From Ricinus communis (Eukaryota > Streptophyta > Magnoliopsida > Malpighiales > Euphorbiaceae), in contig NC_063257.1 in NCBI RefSeq assembly GCF_019578655.1, positions 33,966,242 to 34,030,241 of the forward strand: a DNA stretch of 64,000 nt. Reading direction: 5' to 3'. Under the pieces are notes generated by a model. It was not told where the DNA came from and did no database searches. It saw only the letters and a list, made by a program, of their open reading frames with translations. How positions within the stretch are numbered: the stretch's first letter is position 1; the number at the start of each line of letters is the position of its first letter. Shown in pieces: positions 23,281-35,482 of the stretch. The translations under genes were made by a program, and so were the position numbers.

Positions 23281-23430
23281 AAACTACCTGAAATGGAAAT
23301 CACAACCAAGGAAATAATAATGAACAAATGAAATACAAATAAAAAGAATAAAATATACATAAAACAAAGAATGAAAAAATAGTGGCTAAATTAACACATG
23401 AACAATTCTCTTTAATTCACCATTACTAGC

Positions 23431-23448
23431 TCCCTAGCAATAGCGCCA
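23431..23448 (-). promoter_or_regulatory. Primer-binding site resembling tRNA-Asp, Athila element
   Basis: The minus strand reads TGGCGCTATTGCTAGGGA, a few bases inside the 5' LTR. It resembles the complement of the plant tRNA-Asp 3' end used by Athila/Tat elements, with a few mismatches in the middle. Confidence 0.75.
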
Positions 23449-23454
23449 AAAACT

Positions 23455-24812
23455 TGATAGGCTAATTGTGTAGCTACAATCTAAGGCAGTGAACCTATCG
23501 ATATAGTCTAGCACTAATGGTGAGTATCAAGGTCGTATCCCTTAGGGAACGGGTGAACCTAAAGCTACTACTGTACTAAGTGTTATCTAACCTTAAGCAA
23601 TTGGTGAAAGTTCAACTTAAAATGTAAACTAAAAATGATTAAATGCAAAAGTAAAATGCCAAACAAACTGTAAAGATAATAAAGCAAAAATAAGAAGAAA
23701 TCAAACCCAAAGAGGACCTATTTGCGATGGAATTACTAAAGGTGATTATCTTGATTACCAAATTGATTACCCGTGCCTGAATCCTAGAATGAACTCGGAT
23801 CATCTCTCGAGCTCATCGATTTTTTAGCTCTGAAAATTAAATGCTGGAATCTCTGCCTAACAATTAATCTCAGAACATCATTAAGATTTGATTCAAGTCT
23901 ATTAAGAGTTGTTAATTTTTAATCCAGCTAGCTAATTAACCTTATCTCTAAGTGTTATTAACCAGTTCTTGCTTAATCAAGTTCCAATTATTTAACGAAT
24001 TTCTCAATACCAATTAAATAATCCAAGCAACATTCAACTCAACGTCTCAAGTAAAATGAAACAGACTTTTATTACTGCAAAGCAAGAAGAATTAGAATTT
24101 GGAAATATAATAATCAAACAAATAAAAAACAGTCCATCAACAATAGGAACCCCAATGTGTTCGTCAGCTCTAGCTAGTCATACACACAAAAAACATAACT
24201 AGAAGAAAAGAAAAATAGAAATGAAATTGGAACATGTACACCCTCATCTCGAATCAAAGTGCACAACACCAAAATCAGATTGAATGCTTCAGAATTCGTC
24301 TCCTCGATCTCTCAAAACAAGCTTGAATCTCCTCAATAATATGTGAAGATGGTCTCCCAAGGTCAGTCAAGAAATCTGAAAAGTGGATGGTCGCGCGTGC
24401 GTAAGAATTTTAGAATCAGAATGTCAAACCCTTTTCTTGTAAACTAAACTCATATATATAGGAAATGCGTGCACGGGCCATGCCATGGGTCGTGTAACTT
24501 GCACGGGCCATGCCATGGCCCGTGATTGATGCACAGGCCATGCACTGGCTCTAAAAAGCACGGTACTCTTGAAAAAATAACTATGTTGCCCTCGCTTGAG
24601 CATGGGTCATGCTCGAGCCGGAAATTTCACTCGATAGTCCTGTTTAGGCATTAAAGTCCTCAATTTTTCTTCAGAAATGATACTGAGAGTCCAAATAACC
24701 TGAAAATAGAAATAGATACCCAATGTGATGAATCTAGCATAAAAATGACTCCAATACATGCATAAACATGAATAAATGAAGCACAAAAACATGTATAGAA
24801 TGCAATATATCA
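23455..24812 (-). repeat. Athila element 5' LTR (right on this strand)
   Basis: 1358 bases from TGATAGGC to ATATCA, adjoining the primer site. Its CACGG/CCGTG block near 24470-24560 has about 40 more bases of motif copies than the partner LTR, while most other differences are substitutions. Confidence 0.9.
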
Positions 24813-24817
24813 AACTC
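24813..24817. repeat. Target-site duplication AACTC, right
   Basis: It matches the left copy at 10836-10840 exactly. Confidence 0.9.
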
Positions 24818-25329
24818 ATTGGAGTTCCTTGCTATGTTAGCTTTGTACTAAATTGTTGAGATTGGTTGAGTTTCCTTTCTTGTATTCTTTTTGCAATTAA
24901 TAATATAAATCTAGTTGTTGTTACATTGATTGTATTGATTACTATTCATAGAACTCTTTTAGCAATTGAGAAATTCTAATTGAGTTTGAAACTTTAATTA
25001 TAAGAACAGGTTAATTTTCACTTAGAGGTAAGGTTAATTAATTTGCCGGATTAAGAATTAATAAAGCTTAATAAAGGTGGATTAAAGCTTAAGGCTAACT
25101 TAATAATCAATTGTTAGGAAGAGATTCCAACTTTAGGTTCTTAGGTTTAGGAATTCGGTTGTCTCGATAGGAAAACTGAATTCAGTTTAGAGTCCGTCCA
25201 CAGGTAGCATAATCGGACTCAACAATCTGTTATCCTTTGTTTGATAACCAACTAGTCTAGGTCCTCTTTGGGTTTGCTTTCTTGTCTTAATTATTCTCTT
25301 TGCTCATTCATTCTCGCATTATAGTTAGA
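24818..25329 (+). mobile_element. Athila-type LTR fragment, plus orientation, right part
   Basis: It continues 10430-10835. It carries ACAGGTTAATTTTCACTTAG, GTTAGGAAGAGATTCCAAC and the AACTAGTCTAGGTCCTC stretch in the order seen on the minus strand of the other Athila-type LTRs. It stops at 25329 where the next LTR starts, so the last part of this LTR is lost. Confidence 0.7.
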
Positions 25330-26811
25330 TGATAGGCTATTTATGTAGCTACAATCTAATGTAGTGAACCTATCGATGCAAACTAGCACTAATGGCGAGT
25401 ATCAAGGCCGTATTCTCAGGGAAGGATGATCCTAGAACTACTGTAGTGTCTTATATTATCTAACCTTAATAAAATCGATAAAGTTACAATTCTATGACTA
25501 GATGGAAGCTAAGTGATTAACTAAATGTCAACAGTCTAAAAAGATTTTGTGAAACAATCAAGGGAAAAAGCAAACCTAAGAGGACCTAAGCTAGTCGAAT
25601 TTTAGTGAAGGTAGAGATTATATTGATTACTAATTGTGATTACCCGTAAGCGGATTCTAAATTGAATTTAATTTCCCTCTTGAGAAAATTGAATCCCTAA
25701 ACCTAAGAACCTAAACAATGGAATCTCTTCCTAACGAATGATTTTAGGTTACCCTTAAGATTAAATCCACTACTATTAAGAGTTGTTAATTCTTAATCCG
25801 GCTAGTCAATTACCCTTATCTCTAAGTGATCATTAACCAGTTCTTGCTATTCAAATTTCTGATTACTAAATGAACTTCTTAATTACATAAAGCAATCTAA
25901 ACATCATAATTCACAACGTCTCATGAATAATGCAATTTCTTATTAATAATGAAAGCAAGAAGAAAACAAGCATTGATAATCAAAGTATCATAAACAGTAA
26001 ATGCAATCCAACAACATAGGAACCCCAATGGGTTCAACAGTTCTAGCTACTCATGCTAATAAGTAACAATAAAGTAAGGAACAAACACAGAAAGCAAATT
26101 GAAAATATGTACACCCTTCTTCTTCAAGTTAGATGAACAGCCTTAAATCCCCAAATCTGAAGGATGAACCCTAAATTGCCTCTTGAATGCCTCCAAATCC
26201 ACTCTTGATCTTCAATGTGATGTTTAAACCAATGGAATCCGTCCTTCAATAGGCGAAATAGTCTCCCAAAGTCAAATATCGAAGTGTGGAAAAGGGTGGC
26301 TCGTACATGTATGTGAAAAATCAAGTCAGAAAATCAAACCCTAAATAAAATAATTCAGTTTTGCCTATATAATTGTTCCAGCACGGCCGTGGTCAAGCCC
26401 ATGCTAATAAGCACGGGTAGAGTCCAGGCCGTACTGGAGCTTCGAATCCCGTAAATTAGGTATTCTTTTTTACCGTGCCGTCGCCGATGCTGAGCCACCA
26501 CGGACCATGATGGAGGTCGTGGTGGCCTCGGAAACCATGCCAAAATGACACTCTTGAGGGTCAAATGTTAATGGTTCATCATGGCTAGAGTCCAAGCCGT
26601 GCTTAACCTTGAAATGGTAGCCCTTGCTCAATTTTGATGGATTCTGGTCTGTATTTGCACGTATTTCCCTCGACTACTAATAATGTCCATCGATTATCAC
26701 CTAAAACATGAAAGGAACCAAAATATAGATGATTCTGGCATAAAATAAGATAATTATGCACAAAAATGAAAGTAATTGGGCATATAAACATGTATAAAAT
26801 AATGCATATCA
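25330..26811 (-). repeat. Athila-type LTR of a truncated second element
   Basis: It runs from TGATAGGCTATTTATG to GCATATCA, 1482 bases, with the CTAGCACTAATGG block near its start. The sequence that follows (26812 on) resembles what follows the 3' LTR of the complete element at 12167, so this is a 3' LTR with attached interior, not a solo LTR. CACGG/CCGTG motifs lie at 26380-26620. Confidence 0.85.
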
Positions 26812-29300
26812 AATCACCCTACACTAAAGCTTTTGCTTGTCCTCAAGCAATTAATAACTCAATACATATACAAGCAACAATCACCTCTCAAAATCCATGC
26901 TAAAGTTCACAACTTAACCTTATTCAACATATAAAGAATGAAACTCGAGTAGCTAAACAAATCATACACCTTCAAAGAAGAACTATAGTAATACCATCTC
27001 AAAGTACAACTTATATAACAACTCAGCATTAAAGACCAAGAACCATTGCCTCACAGGAATCTCTCAAATCACTCACAGTGTTTACAGGTAAACAAGAAAA
27101 TTCCCTCAATGCAGCTGCACAAAACCTGTTTACCATAAGCTTGCTCATAAATCTCATCTTCGCTACTACAAATAAATAAATACCAAAATCAAATGGTCTT
27201 TACAGGGGTTGAAATGTGGCTAAGGTAAAGGTAAGAATATTTGGATAGAAGTGTAAAGTATATTGAAAAATCATGTAATTATTTAGAATGAATGCTTCAC
27301 GAGCTGAATGCCAAATCAACAAAAATACTCACTAAGCCTTATTTGAAGCAAAGGATGCTCACAAGAATTAAATGAAAAGAGCTAAGAAATAAGTCTGAAA
27401 TTTTTTTTTCTTTTCTTATTTTTAGCATATATATATATATGCTCGTCATACCCGTTTAGGCACTCCGCCAACTCTTCTCTAGTAAGATCCGCTATCCAGA
27501 ACATGGAGAAAGGATGAGATAATGGGACTCGGTGCTTGTTAGGATTGCGCTCCCAACCATAAATCCTTTCGCCAAGGTACCAAGCCCTACAGGCGGGCCC
27601 AACCAACAGGATCCTCTTCTACTCGAGGTCGGCCGCAGATAGTATATAAGTCTACCACTAGTGTCGCTCTCCCAGCCAGTCACTTTGGATCTGTAAACTA
27701 GAAAAGGTAAGCAATGATAGAAATAAAATATGAATTTAACTAAGGAATTATGTTTACCACATCCTAGGTAAGGCCATTGATCCACGTATGGTGCACGTGA
27801 ACCTGAGACCACCCCTAAACGACTGTCCTACTGAAGCCCCAACAGCTCAAGCGAGGGAAAATATGGGAGGTGCAAATGGATTATGAGCTTATCAAGAGGC
27901 CGATCTCTAAGGCCCAGACCTAAAAAAATGAGGAATCAATGCACATGATGTAAGAGTAACTAAAGGAAAAGAATTAAGATGACTTACATGGATCGCATGC
28001 TAGAAGCTACAAATCTTCTTGCCATTGCGGATGGTGATGTCCATCTACTGATAAAGGTATGTGAGGGCCGCAGACCCTCATTCATAAAATGAAACTTGGT
28101 CCAAGTCGCAAAGGTGCTAGGTAGTGAAAATTCAGCGAGTTCCAGGAGTCGTTGAACAGAGTAGTGCCAAATAAGTACACCAAGAAAGCCCGGGCCATCT
28201 GGTCAACCTCTTGTGCATTCTAAGGAATGAAGCCCCGGTGGTGGAGAGGGATGCACTAATAAGCTATACACCTCGCATTCTCGAGTGTCAGTGAAAACCC
28301 TAGTAGGTCGACGATGAAGCGCTCTCGAGCCTCAAGACATGGGTAAAAGATTGCATTGTCAAAAGGCACGGACGTGCCAAAGAAATCAATACCGGTGATA
28401 GCCGAAAATGCAAAGGAAGAAAGAGTTAACTCACCAACAGAAATATGGAAGGTGTGTATTGTATCTATCCATCTCTTCAGCAAGGCATAAATCAAAGAGT
28501 GATTGACTCTCTCAATGACTGAAGAGAGTGTAGCCACGAACCAGGGAAAGCCAATGTCCCCCAATCCTGGCCTGAACTGAGCTAGGCAGCTCGTCAAACC
28601 ACTCTCGTGCACCGTAGAAGTTTTCGCCAAACTAGATTGGCACTACGTCGCCCTAGAAAGGAAAAGTGAGGTATTTAAGTATCATATGCATACAAAAGTC
28701 TCTGAGGATGTAAATATGTGTTTATCTGATAATTATTTTCTTAGAGAAAACTCTAAAGCACCTTAGTCCGACTGTGTATAGTGTTATACTGTAGTCTTGA
28801 ATCGACCATCTGTTGATCGGTTGTCTGTATATTGGTTCAATCAGTATATACAATGATCGATCGATATAAGATAGGGTTTTTGGCTCTTCTTAATTTTTAC
28901 ACCAATTTACATATATTTTGAGTAATTAACATGCATATGAGTTCCTAAGTTGCAGAAAATAAGTTTAGGTTAAGAAATTACCTCTCGAACGACTCGAAAA
29001 GCGCAATGTGAGCTTAATTTTACTAAAAAGAGGAATTTCCTCTCCTTTCACAAGTCCAAGATCATTTTGGCAGAAAATCGGGGCGGTAAACTCCTAATGT
29101 GATGCGGCTGGGGTGCATCCAGTAAGTCTAGAAGATGACCTTGCCATTTTAAAGACTGATTTTATGGAAATTGGTTAAGAAATGAGCAAGAATAAAAGAA
29201 ATACCAAAATAAGTTTTAGAGAAAAATCAGGCAAATAAGTAAGTGAAAGAAATAAGAATGGATAAACCTACATATATGTCTTAAAGATATATAGAAGTGC
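26812..29300 (-). mobile_element. 3' interior of a truncated Athila-like element carrying a PMD frame
   Basis: The first 600 bases resemble the 3' UTR of the complete element. Beyond that lies a plant-mobile-domain reading frame instead of the usual ORF2, then about 650 bases without a recognisable gene. No gag, RT or integrase and no second LTR is present in the window, so the element is 5'-truncated or deleted. The right limit near 29300 is a guess from loss of similarity. Confidence 0.55.
27400..28640 (-). pseudogene. Plant mobile domain (PMD, MAIN/MAIL-like) protein, transposon-borne, broken
   Basis: The best part (28630-28256) reads LIYALLKRWIDTIHTFHISV and LSSFAFSAITGIDFFG, which matches the PMD pattern of a Trp-rich helix, THTFH, then a L/I-x-G-(V/I) motif. 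After the stop at 28256 the same reading continues with RAFLVYLFGTTLFND and WNSLNFHYLAPL, also typical. PMD proteins include MAIN and MAIL1, which act in genome stability and silencing; TE-borne copies are known. Stops and frame changes show this copy is dead. Confidence 0.65.
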
Positions 29301-30237
29301 GATTGATACTGTGAAGGAAAGTTTTTGAGAAAATTACAAGTTTGGGCCTTGATTTGGTATGCAAACTTTAAGTGAATATAAAGAATTGAAAGATGATACT
29401 AGTGTAATGAAAATGATAGAACAATCTGCTAAATATATGGAATGATTAATATTTATGTGGATGAGGCTGAGGGCAATTTTAATATCTATTTTAATTTTTT
29501 TATAGAAGATATTTTATTAAAGGATATTAAAAAGCTTTTTTAAGATAAAAATCTTTATATTTATTATAAAGATAGAGTTGAGGTAATTTTTCCGTCAATG
29601 ATAGAGTTGAGGTAATGCCATGGCATTCTCTTTAATTCTTGTTCTTTCTGATTTACTTTTTGTGCGAGTTTGTATAATGTTTTTGAAGTAGAAAATGGAG
29701 GGGTTTGGTGTTTAGTATGATACCCTTTTGGATTTTGAATGTTTCTGTTTTATTTGTTTATCAAAATGTGGATTCAATGTTATGTTTCCAACAAAATTTT
29801 CTATTTGATTAAAGCTGCATTGTGATTTTTTGTTTGCTTGTTTGTTATTGTTGTCCTATTTGTTCTATCTGGCATGCATGCAAGGCTTGATTTAAGACTC
29901 TATTCTCTCAAATGGTAACAAACTAATACCATCTTCATGTAAAAACATTTTTAATTTTAATTTTTTTCCCCTTAGAAGCCATTTATTTTTAGACACCGAT
30001 AGTTAGTTGTTTGCCTCTTTTTAATTGAATATCAAAATTTGTTCAAGTTTACCTATTTTATCTACCATTAAATTGGGATATCAAATCTTTACAATTTCAA
30101 TTTTCATACTTCTTCGTTCAATTGGAATTGGGCCTTTCTTGGCCCCCCCAACTTCGTCTTCGAATTCAAAAGTGAAACTTTTGTAGGCATTCAGTGAGGA
30201 AGAAGGGTTTCAGGGTTCATAGCACCCAGGTAATGTT
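29301..30237. other. AT-rich intergenic stretch upstream of the PHD/GNAT-type gene
   Basis: No gene or repeat family was recognised. A 16-base motif ATAGAGTTGAGGTAAT occurs twice near 29570 and 29600. The stretch just before 30238 (pyrimidine-rich, then GGAAGAAGGGTTTCAGGG) may be the 5' leader of the downstream gene, but no promoter element can be assigned. Confidence 0.4.
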
Positions 30238-32713
30238 ATGTCAATTGACAGGAAAGGATGGCAACTCATATATCATGTCAGATACGATCATATACTAGTT
30301 GTTGATGGCTCTGACAATCTGGTCGGTTGTTATCATGTGTCCGAGCTTCTGGATGATAATGATTGTGCTACTGGTAACCTGTGTGATACTCGTGGACACA
30401 TTAGGCCATTACAACCTCGTGTTCAGTCTGGTATATGGAACCTTTGTTATGGAAGATGTGTTGATGTCTATTACAATGAATGTTGGTGGGAAGGTGTAGT
30501 TTTTGATCATGAAGATGGCTCAGAGAAGAGGAATATATTTTTCCCAGATTTGGGTGATGAAATGATGGTTCATATTGATAAAATTAGGATTACTCAGGAC
30601 TGGAATGATGTCACTGGTACTTGGCAGAATCGTGGGACCTGGTTGTTTCTGGAGTTGATTGAGGAATATGAGCAAGAACATTATGTTCCTGTTTCCATAA
30701 AGCAAATTTGGTATGATTTGCGAGAGAAAGATGATTTTAAGAAACTTGGCAAGTGGACTTCTTATGAGAAAGATTTGTGGAAAAGTTTGGTATTGGAGGC
30801 AATTGATGATAATATGAAAGTTGTTATTCATCATCTTTTACAGGTAATAGGCCTACCAGAGGATGCAAGGGAGCAGGTGGAGACTCCTGTATCATTTTAT
30901 TGATGCTAATAAATATAGTGAATCAGATTTGGCTGAAAATTATGCCATGATACTAGCTGAAAACACGCCAAATAGCAGTATCTTTAATTCCAACATTCCT
31001 AATAATTGTTCCATTGAAGAAAGATCTATTGTGCACCAATTAGAATCTCTCTCACGAAACAATGAATTAAATATGAATCCTTTGGCTGAATCAAATTTAT
31101 CCTGCCATGGCAAAGCAACTTGTGAGATGCCTCAGGTTCTGTTGGTTTTACCTTCTAACCAGGATGAAACTTCTGTTACTACTGCAACCAGTGAAGATGT
31201 TTATTCTAGTTCTCAGGCCAAGAACAGAAAGTACCCTAGTTATATACACAGAAAATCCAGTTGGCTACCTGTTGGCCCAGAAACAGTTCCTGGACCTGAA
31301 TTTTGCCCAGAAGCTATTATCAAATATGCTCAGATGGACAATAAAAGGCAGGATGCTCTGATTTTTGACTGTAGGAAACATCTTTTATATTTGAACTGGA
31401 AAATTGAATACTTTAGCAACCGTTTCAATAGATTTCGCTACACTTCCCCTGATGGGAAGCAATACTATTCTCTTCGTGAGGTCTGTTTAGCTTTGGCTGA
31501 ACAACATAAGGGCATTCTTTCTTCTGTGAACCAAAATGAGGATAGAAGTCTGTTCAGTCGTCCTGGTAATTCACTATCTCATCTTATCGAACAACCATCA
31601 GATAATCAGGATTCTGTGGTTTCTACTCATTTTGACATGCATGCTGTTGAACCTGAATATTGCCCTGAGACAGCTGCAGAGTGGTATAGATTTGGATTTG
31701 AGGAGAAATTCAGGAGCAACAAGAAGATAGAGGATGTTCAAGAATTAATACTGAAAGCAAAGAAGCATCTCTCATCTTTGGGATGGAGTTTTTGCTATAT
31801 ATACCGCAAAGGCAGGCGTGAGTTACGCTATATCTCACCATGGGGAAGACATTATAATTCACTTTGAGTGGCCTGCAGGGATTCGAAAAATGGAATAGCT
31901 TCTGGGGGTTGCACTTGTACAAGTACACATCCAGTAAGGAAAACTGTCAGCAAGATAGTTGAGAGAGAGTTATATTTGAGTAAAACAGACTTTCTGAAGC
32001 TTGAAAATTATTCTTCTCAGTATGCTTGTAGGTCAGAGTTCAAGAAACCTTCTGTGCTTCAAAGATTAAAAGTTAGAAAAATCAAAAACAAAAGAAAGGA
32101 AATTTCAGCATCTTTCTTTCTTCAACAAAATGCCAAATCAGTTTCTCAAGGAAAAAGAAGTAAAACCAGAGATCTGATCAAATTACAAAATAATAGAAAA
32201 GATTCTTGGCCTAATCGTGTTCTTCGATCAAGCAAAAGAGTGCAGCAGGTTGTGGTTCCTAATCCTTCACATCGAAAGCCTATAACAGTCTTGTCTTGGT
32301 TGATAGACAGCACTCATGTGCTGCCTAGGGCGAAAATAAATTACTGTTGCAGTAAGGGTCAGCATTCAATTGCAGAAAGGCGTATAAGTGGCAGCGGGAT
32401 CAAGTGTAATTGTTGCGGGAAGGTGTATACTCTTTGTGGCTTTGATTATCATGCTAGTGGCAAACAAGGAAGAACAGCTACCAGCATCTTTGCCAACATT
32501 TTTCTGGAAGATGGAAGGTCTCTCTTAGATTGCCAGATGCAAATAATGCATGATCACACAAAGAATTTGGGGGAAGAGCCACTTGGAAGGTGGCAGAGTA
32601 GTAAGGATCAAGTTGAGAATGATCATATATGTTCTGTTTGTCACTATGGTGGTGAACTAATTTTATGCAATCAATGTCCATCCTCTTTCCATAAAAGTTG
32701 CCTTGGTCTGATG
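30238..32713 (+). pseudogene. IDM1-like gene, exon 1 (Agenet, repeat domains, Jas-type, start of PHD)
   Basis: The chosen ATG at 30238 gives MSIDRKGWQLIYHV, in line with this family; an upstream start is not excluded. GYRxVDVYYNECWWEGVV marks the Agenet-like domain. After the frameshift near 30900 the second frame runs from 30863 and contains two copies of a repeat domain (GPEFCPEAI... at 31300 and EPEYCPETA... at 31650). A TGA at 31865-31867 is in phase, since family-type sequence continues on the other side. CSVCHYGGELILCNQCPS begins the PHD finger. The exon ends at the donor GTAAGT (32714). Confidence 0.82.
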
Positions 32714-32870
32714 GTAAGTCATTCATTTAGTCTCTTTCTAATACTTGCTTAAAATATTTATATTTGATTGCTCTGTCTATCTCTCTTTCGTTCCTAGTAT
32801 TTCATGATTTAGGTATTTAAATTCTCATGTTTAATGCATTTTCTTTAATATATATATATGGATTTCTTAG

Positions 32871-33182
32871 GATATTCCAGATGGAGATTGGTTATGTTCA
32901 TCATGTTGTTGTAAGATATGTGGCCAATGCCTGAAAAGAGACTCTTACCTTTCCATGGAGGACGATGGTGTTCTTGATTGTACACAATGCGAGCGTAAAT
33001 GTTGGTCAAATTCTCTTTGTAGCATAGTTAATGCGTATATTAGAGAGAAATGTTTGGAATGTCTCTTATGTGCCTTTTGCCTATTTGGTATAGATCATGT
33101 AGTATGCCTAGGGAATAAAAGAGAGGAGTGCTTGGAATATTTTCCCAAAGAACATTGGTTTTGCAGCAAAAGGTGTCAAGAG
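32871..33182 (+). pseudogene. IDM1-like gene, exon 2 (PHD end and second Cys-rich segment)
   Basis: Flanked by an acceptor ATTTCTTAG and a donor GTACCA. It completes the PHD finger with DGDWLCSSC and adds a Cys-rich segment with CTQCERKCW. All codons are open and in phase with exons 1 and 3. Confidence 0.85.
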
Positions 33183-33825
33183 GTACCAAAATCTACCTGT
33201 GGTTTATTGATTTAATTTCATTTTGCATACAATTTTGATTCTGACTTTTGCTCACATGACGGAAATGATGGGCATTTAAATCATCATATGCTCATCCACC
33301 TAGAAAACTACGACATTATCAATGACTTGCATTGCTTGCCAATTTCTTTTTAGCAAAATAGCTTAGTTAGCTGGTTTATTTATATTGCAACTAGAAATCT
33401 CCATTCTAATTCCACAATGCTCAATGTGTTCAATGTTTGGAGTCAAAGCCAGTTACATAGACAACTAGTTGTTCTCATCTTTAATTAACAGAAAAGTAGC
33501 TGTTGCACATTGCTGTTGTTGATTCATACACTGCGTGTAGTGCATTTACCTATTGTGTCAAGAAAGATATTTTTTGGGGCAAAAGACCTTGAGAACTTAG
33601 GCCTGAAGTAAATATAGGACCGAAGAATCTGCAATATAGAGGTATGTTGTCTCTGCTTCTCTGGGAAAGTAGTTAGCCCACGAAAAGTGGAGCTAGATAA
33701 GAAGTATTTATGATCTTTGTAGTTGCTATTTGCAATATAGTCTCCTTATTCTTAGATTTATAGAGCTTCCAAGGCTTTAGGACCACATCTTTAATATGGC
33801 ACTAATGATTGTACAATTATTGCAG
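33183..33825 (+). other. IDM1-like gene, intron 2
   Basis: A 643-base intron between donor GTACCA and acceptor TTATTGCAG. No transposon or coding feature was recognised within it. Confidence 0.7.
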
Positions 33826-34073
33826 ATTTTCTTGGGCCTGCATGAGCTTCTAGGAAAGCAAATTCCAGTGGGTTTACACAATCTCACTTGGACATTGTTG
33901 AAATCCATCCAATTCAATGATCAGTATGAAGCTTCTGATATTGAGACCCTGTCTGAGAACTACAGCATGCTCAATATTGCACTTGATATGATGCATGAGT
34001 GTTTTGATCCTGTTGAAGAACCTCACACTAAGAGAGATCTAGATCTTCTTAAAGATGTTATTTTCAGCAAAAG
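33826..34073 (+). pseudogene. IDM1-like gene, exon 3
   Basis: It begins after TTATTGCAG and reads IFLGLHELLGKQIPVG, then the linker that precedes the acetyltransferase fold. It ends AGCAAAAG|GCAAGA, a GC donor. Splicing to 34862 keeps the phase and gives FSKRSELNRLNFRGF, as in relatives, which supports the GC-AG intron. Confidence 0.8.
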
Positions 34074-34861
34074 GCAAGAATTTATTTTTTAACATTAGTC
34101 CTTTCTAATTTTCTTTTTCACTAGGAACTTAATTTACTTTGCTGCAATCAGAAAGGGTATTAATAGCACTTTTTTTATTACCATTTTGTCTCAAATGTAT
34201 CCTCTTTTTCTTTTTCTTTCTCTTTTTCTTTCAGATTTTTCATGTTTAACCTTTTTGTATCATATATTTCTTTAATTTTATGCCATGTAGGAATTTCTTC
34301 AGTCTATGGAGATGTGGATTGGTTATAGATCTTTCTAGTTATTGATTATCTTCGAACTTCTTCCAACAATGTCTGTAAGGGAAAAGCTACAGTTGAGCTT
34401 GTCTTCTGCTAATGAAAAGAGAAAGCCTTGATGTATCTAGATTTACTTTCAAGCCATCTGACTCTGAGTGTCAAGGTCTTTCTGCACTTCTCTTTGTAGA
34501 TGGTTGGATCTGAAAATGTCATATTAGATTCACCGGTGCACCGGACTATGAATATTCTGAAAGTTCATTGTGAAGTTCAGTTATGAAAATGCTGATCTCC
34601 TACTGAACACACACTTGGGTAGCAAAGACTTGAGCATCTCATTGGCTCATCTTGATGGACAATGTTTTCCTTTCTTGGACCTATTTTGCAGCTTTCTCTG
34701 TGTTCAAATTATAAGTGACTGAGCTTGCCTGTGTTGATTCTCTATTATATCATATTGAGCTACACTTGTAGGCATTTAGGACTTTGGCTTGTCAATTTTG
34801 TCCAAGTAATTGACATTTGGTACTGTACCATTCAGTTAAGTTCTTAGTTTCACTTTTGTAG
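34074..34861 (+). other. IDM1-like gene, intron 3 (GC-AG type)
   Basis: A 788-base intron with donor GCAAGA and acceptor TTTTGTAG. It has a long T/C-rich run near 34195-34240. No other feature was recognised. Confidence 0.65.
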
Positions 34862-35157
34862 GTCGGAGCTCAACCGTCTAAATTTTCGTGGATTCTATCG
34901 ATTGCAGGAAGATGATGAGTTTATTTCGGTGTCTACCGTAAGGTGCACTTTGTTGAACGTTATCCGAAACCTTACAAGCCGCATAGGATCATAAGCTTCT
35001 TTGTATCTATGCATAGTTACATAATTCGCATCCGAAATGTTGTATTCTTTTCCGAGTCTATGGAGAGAAGGTGGCATAAATACCACTTATTGGCACTAGA
35101 TTTCAGTGATCGTCGACTTGGAATGTGTTGCATACTAATGAATGTGCTTTGGAAAAG
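34862..35157 (+). pseudogene. IDM1-like gene, exons 4 and 5 (GNAT start), with stop and frameshift
   Basis: Exon 4 (34862 to about 34932) reads SELNRLNFRGF and DDEFISVST and ends at GTAAGG. Exon 5 (from about 35055) reads VYGEKVA, then a TAA where relatives have a charged residue, then IPLIGTRFQ. A one-base insertion near 35105 shifts to RRLGMCCILMNVLWK, the acetyl-CoA-binding segment of GNAT proteins. The exon 5 acceptor is not clear. The donor at 35158 (GTAACT) is good. Confidence 0.7.
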
Positions 35158-35482
35158 GTAACTTTCTTTGTATGTGAAAAAGTACTAATGCTCGGGACAT
35201 ATTGTGTTTCCTTTTTCTTTGTCAAGAACCTCATTTTGCTCGAGTGCTTTTCCTCCAACTTCAGTACTTCACAACTTCTATAAATTGTAAAAATTTTGCA
35301 GTGTCATTAAGGCATGTAGAATTAGAATATTTGTATTGCTAAATTATTATTTAACGTGATGACACTCCAAACGACCAGTTATAAAGCAATGAAAACTATG
35401 AATATTTGTGTCAAGGAAGAGGTCTTGTCTCAGAGAATGATTGATTTATATCTAAGAAAACACTGATCCGAAGCATTTATTT
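35158..35482 (+). other. Intron remnant between exon 5 and the Mutator-like element
   Basis: 325 AT-rich bases follow the donor GTAACT and run to the element boundary. No acceptor with matching coding sequence was found before the insertion. Confidence 0.5.

Larger units (their letters stand above)
10841..24812 (-). mobile_element. Athila-like Ty3/gypsy LTR retrotransposon, structurally complete, coding-defective
   Basis: Two LTRs of about 1.33 and 1.36 kb (10841-12166 and 23455-24812), both TG...CA, flank a minus-strand interior with a tRNA-Asp-like primer site, gag, protease, RT, RNase H, integrase and a second large ORF near the 3' end. A 5-bp target duplication AACTC is perfect. The RT (NERDELIP..., FMDDFSIFG) and the protease signature (ADLGASINLMP) are those of the Tat/Athila lineage. 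The element is about 14 kb including a nested solo LTR of 1.4 kb. Many stops interrupt the genes, so it is not autonomous today. Confidence 0.93.
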
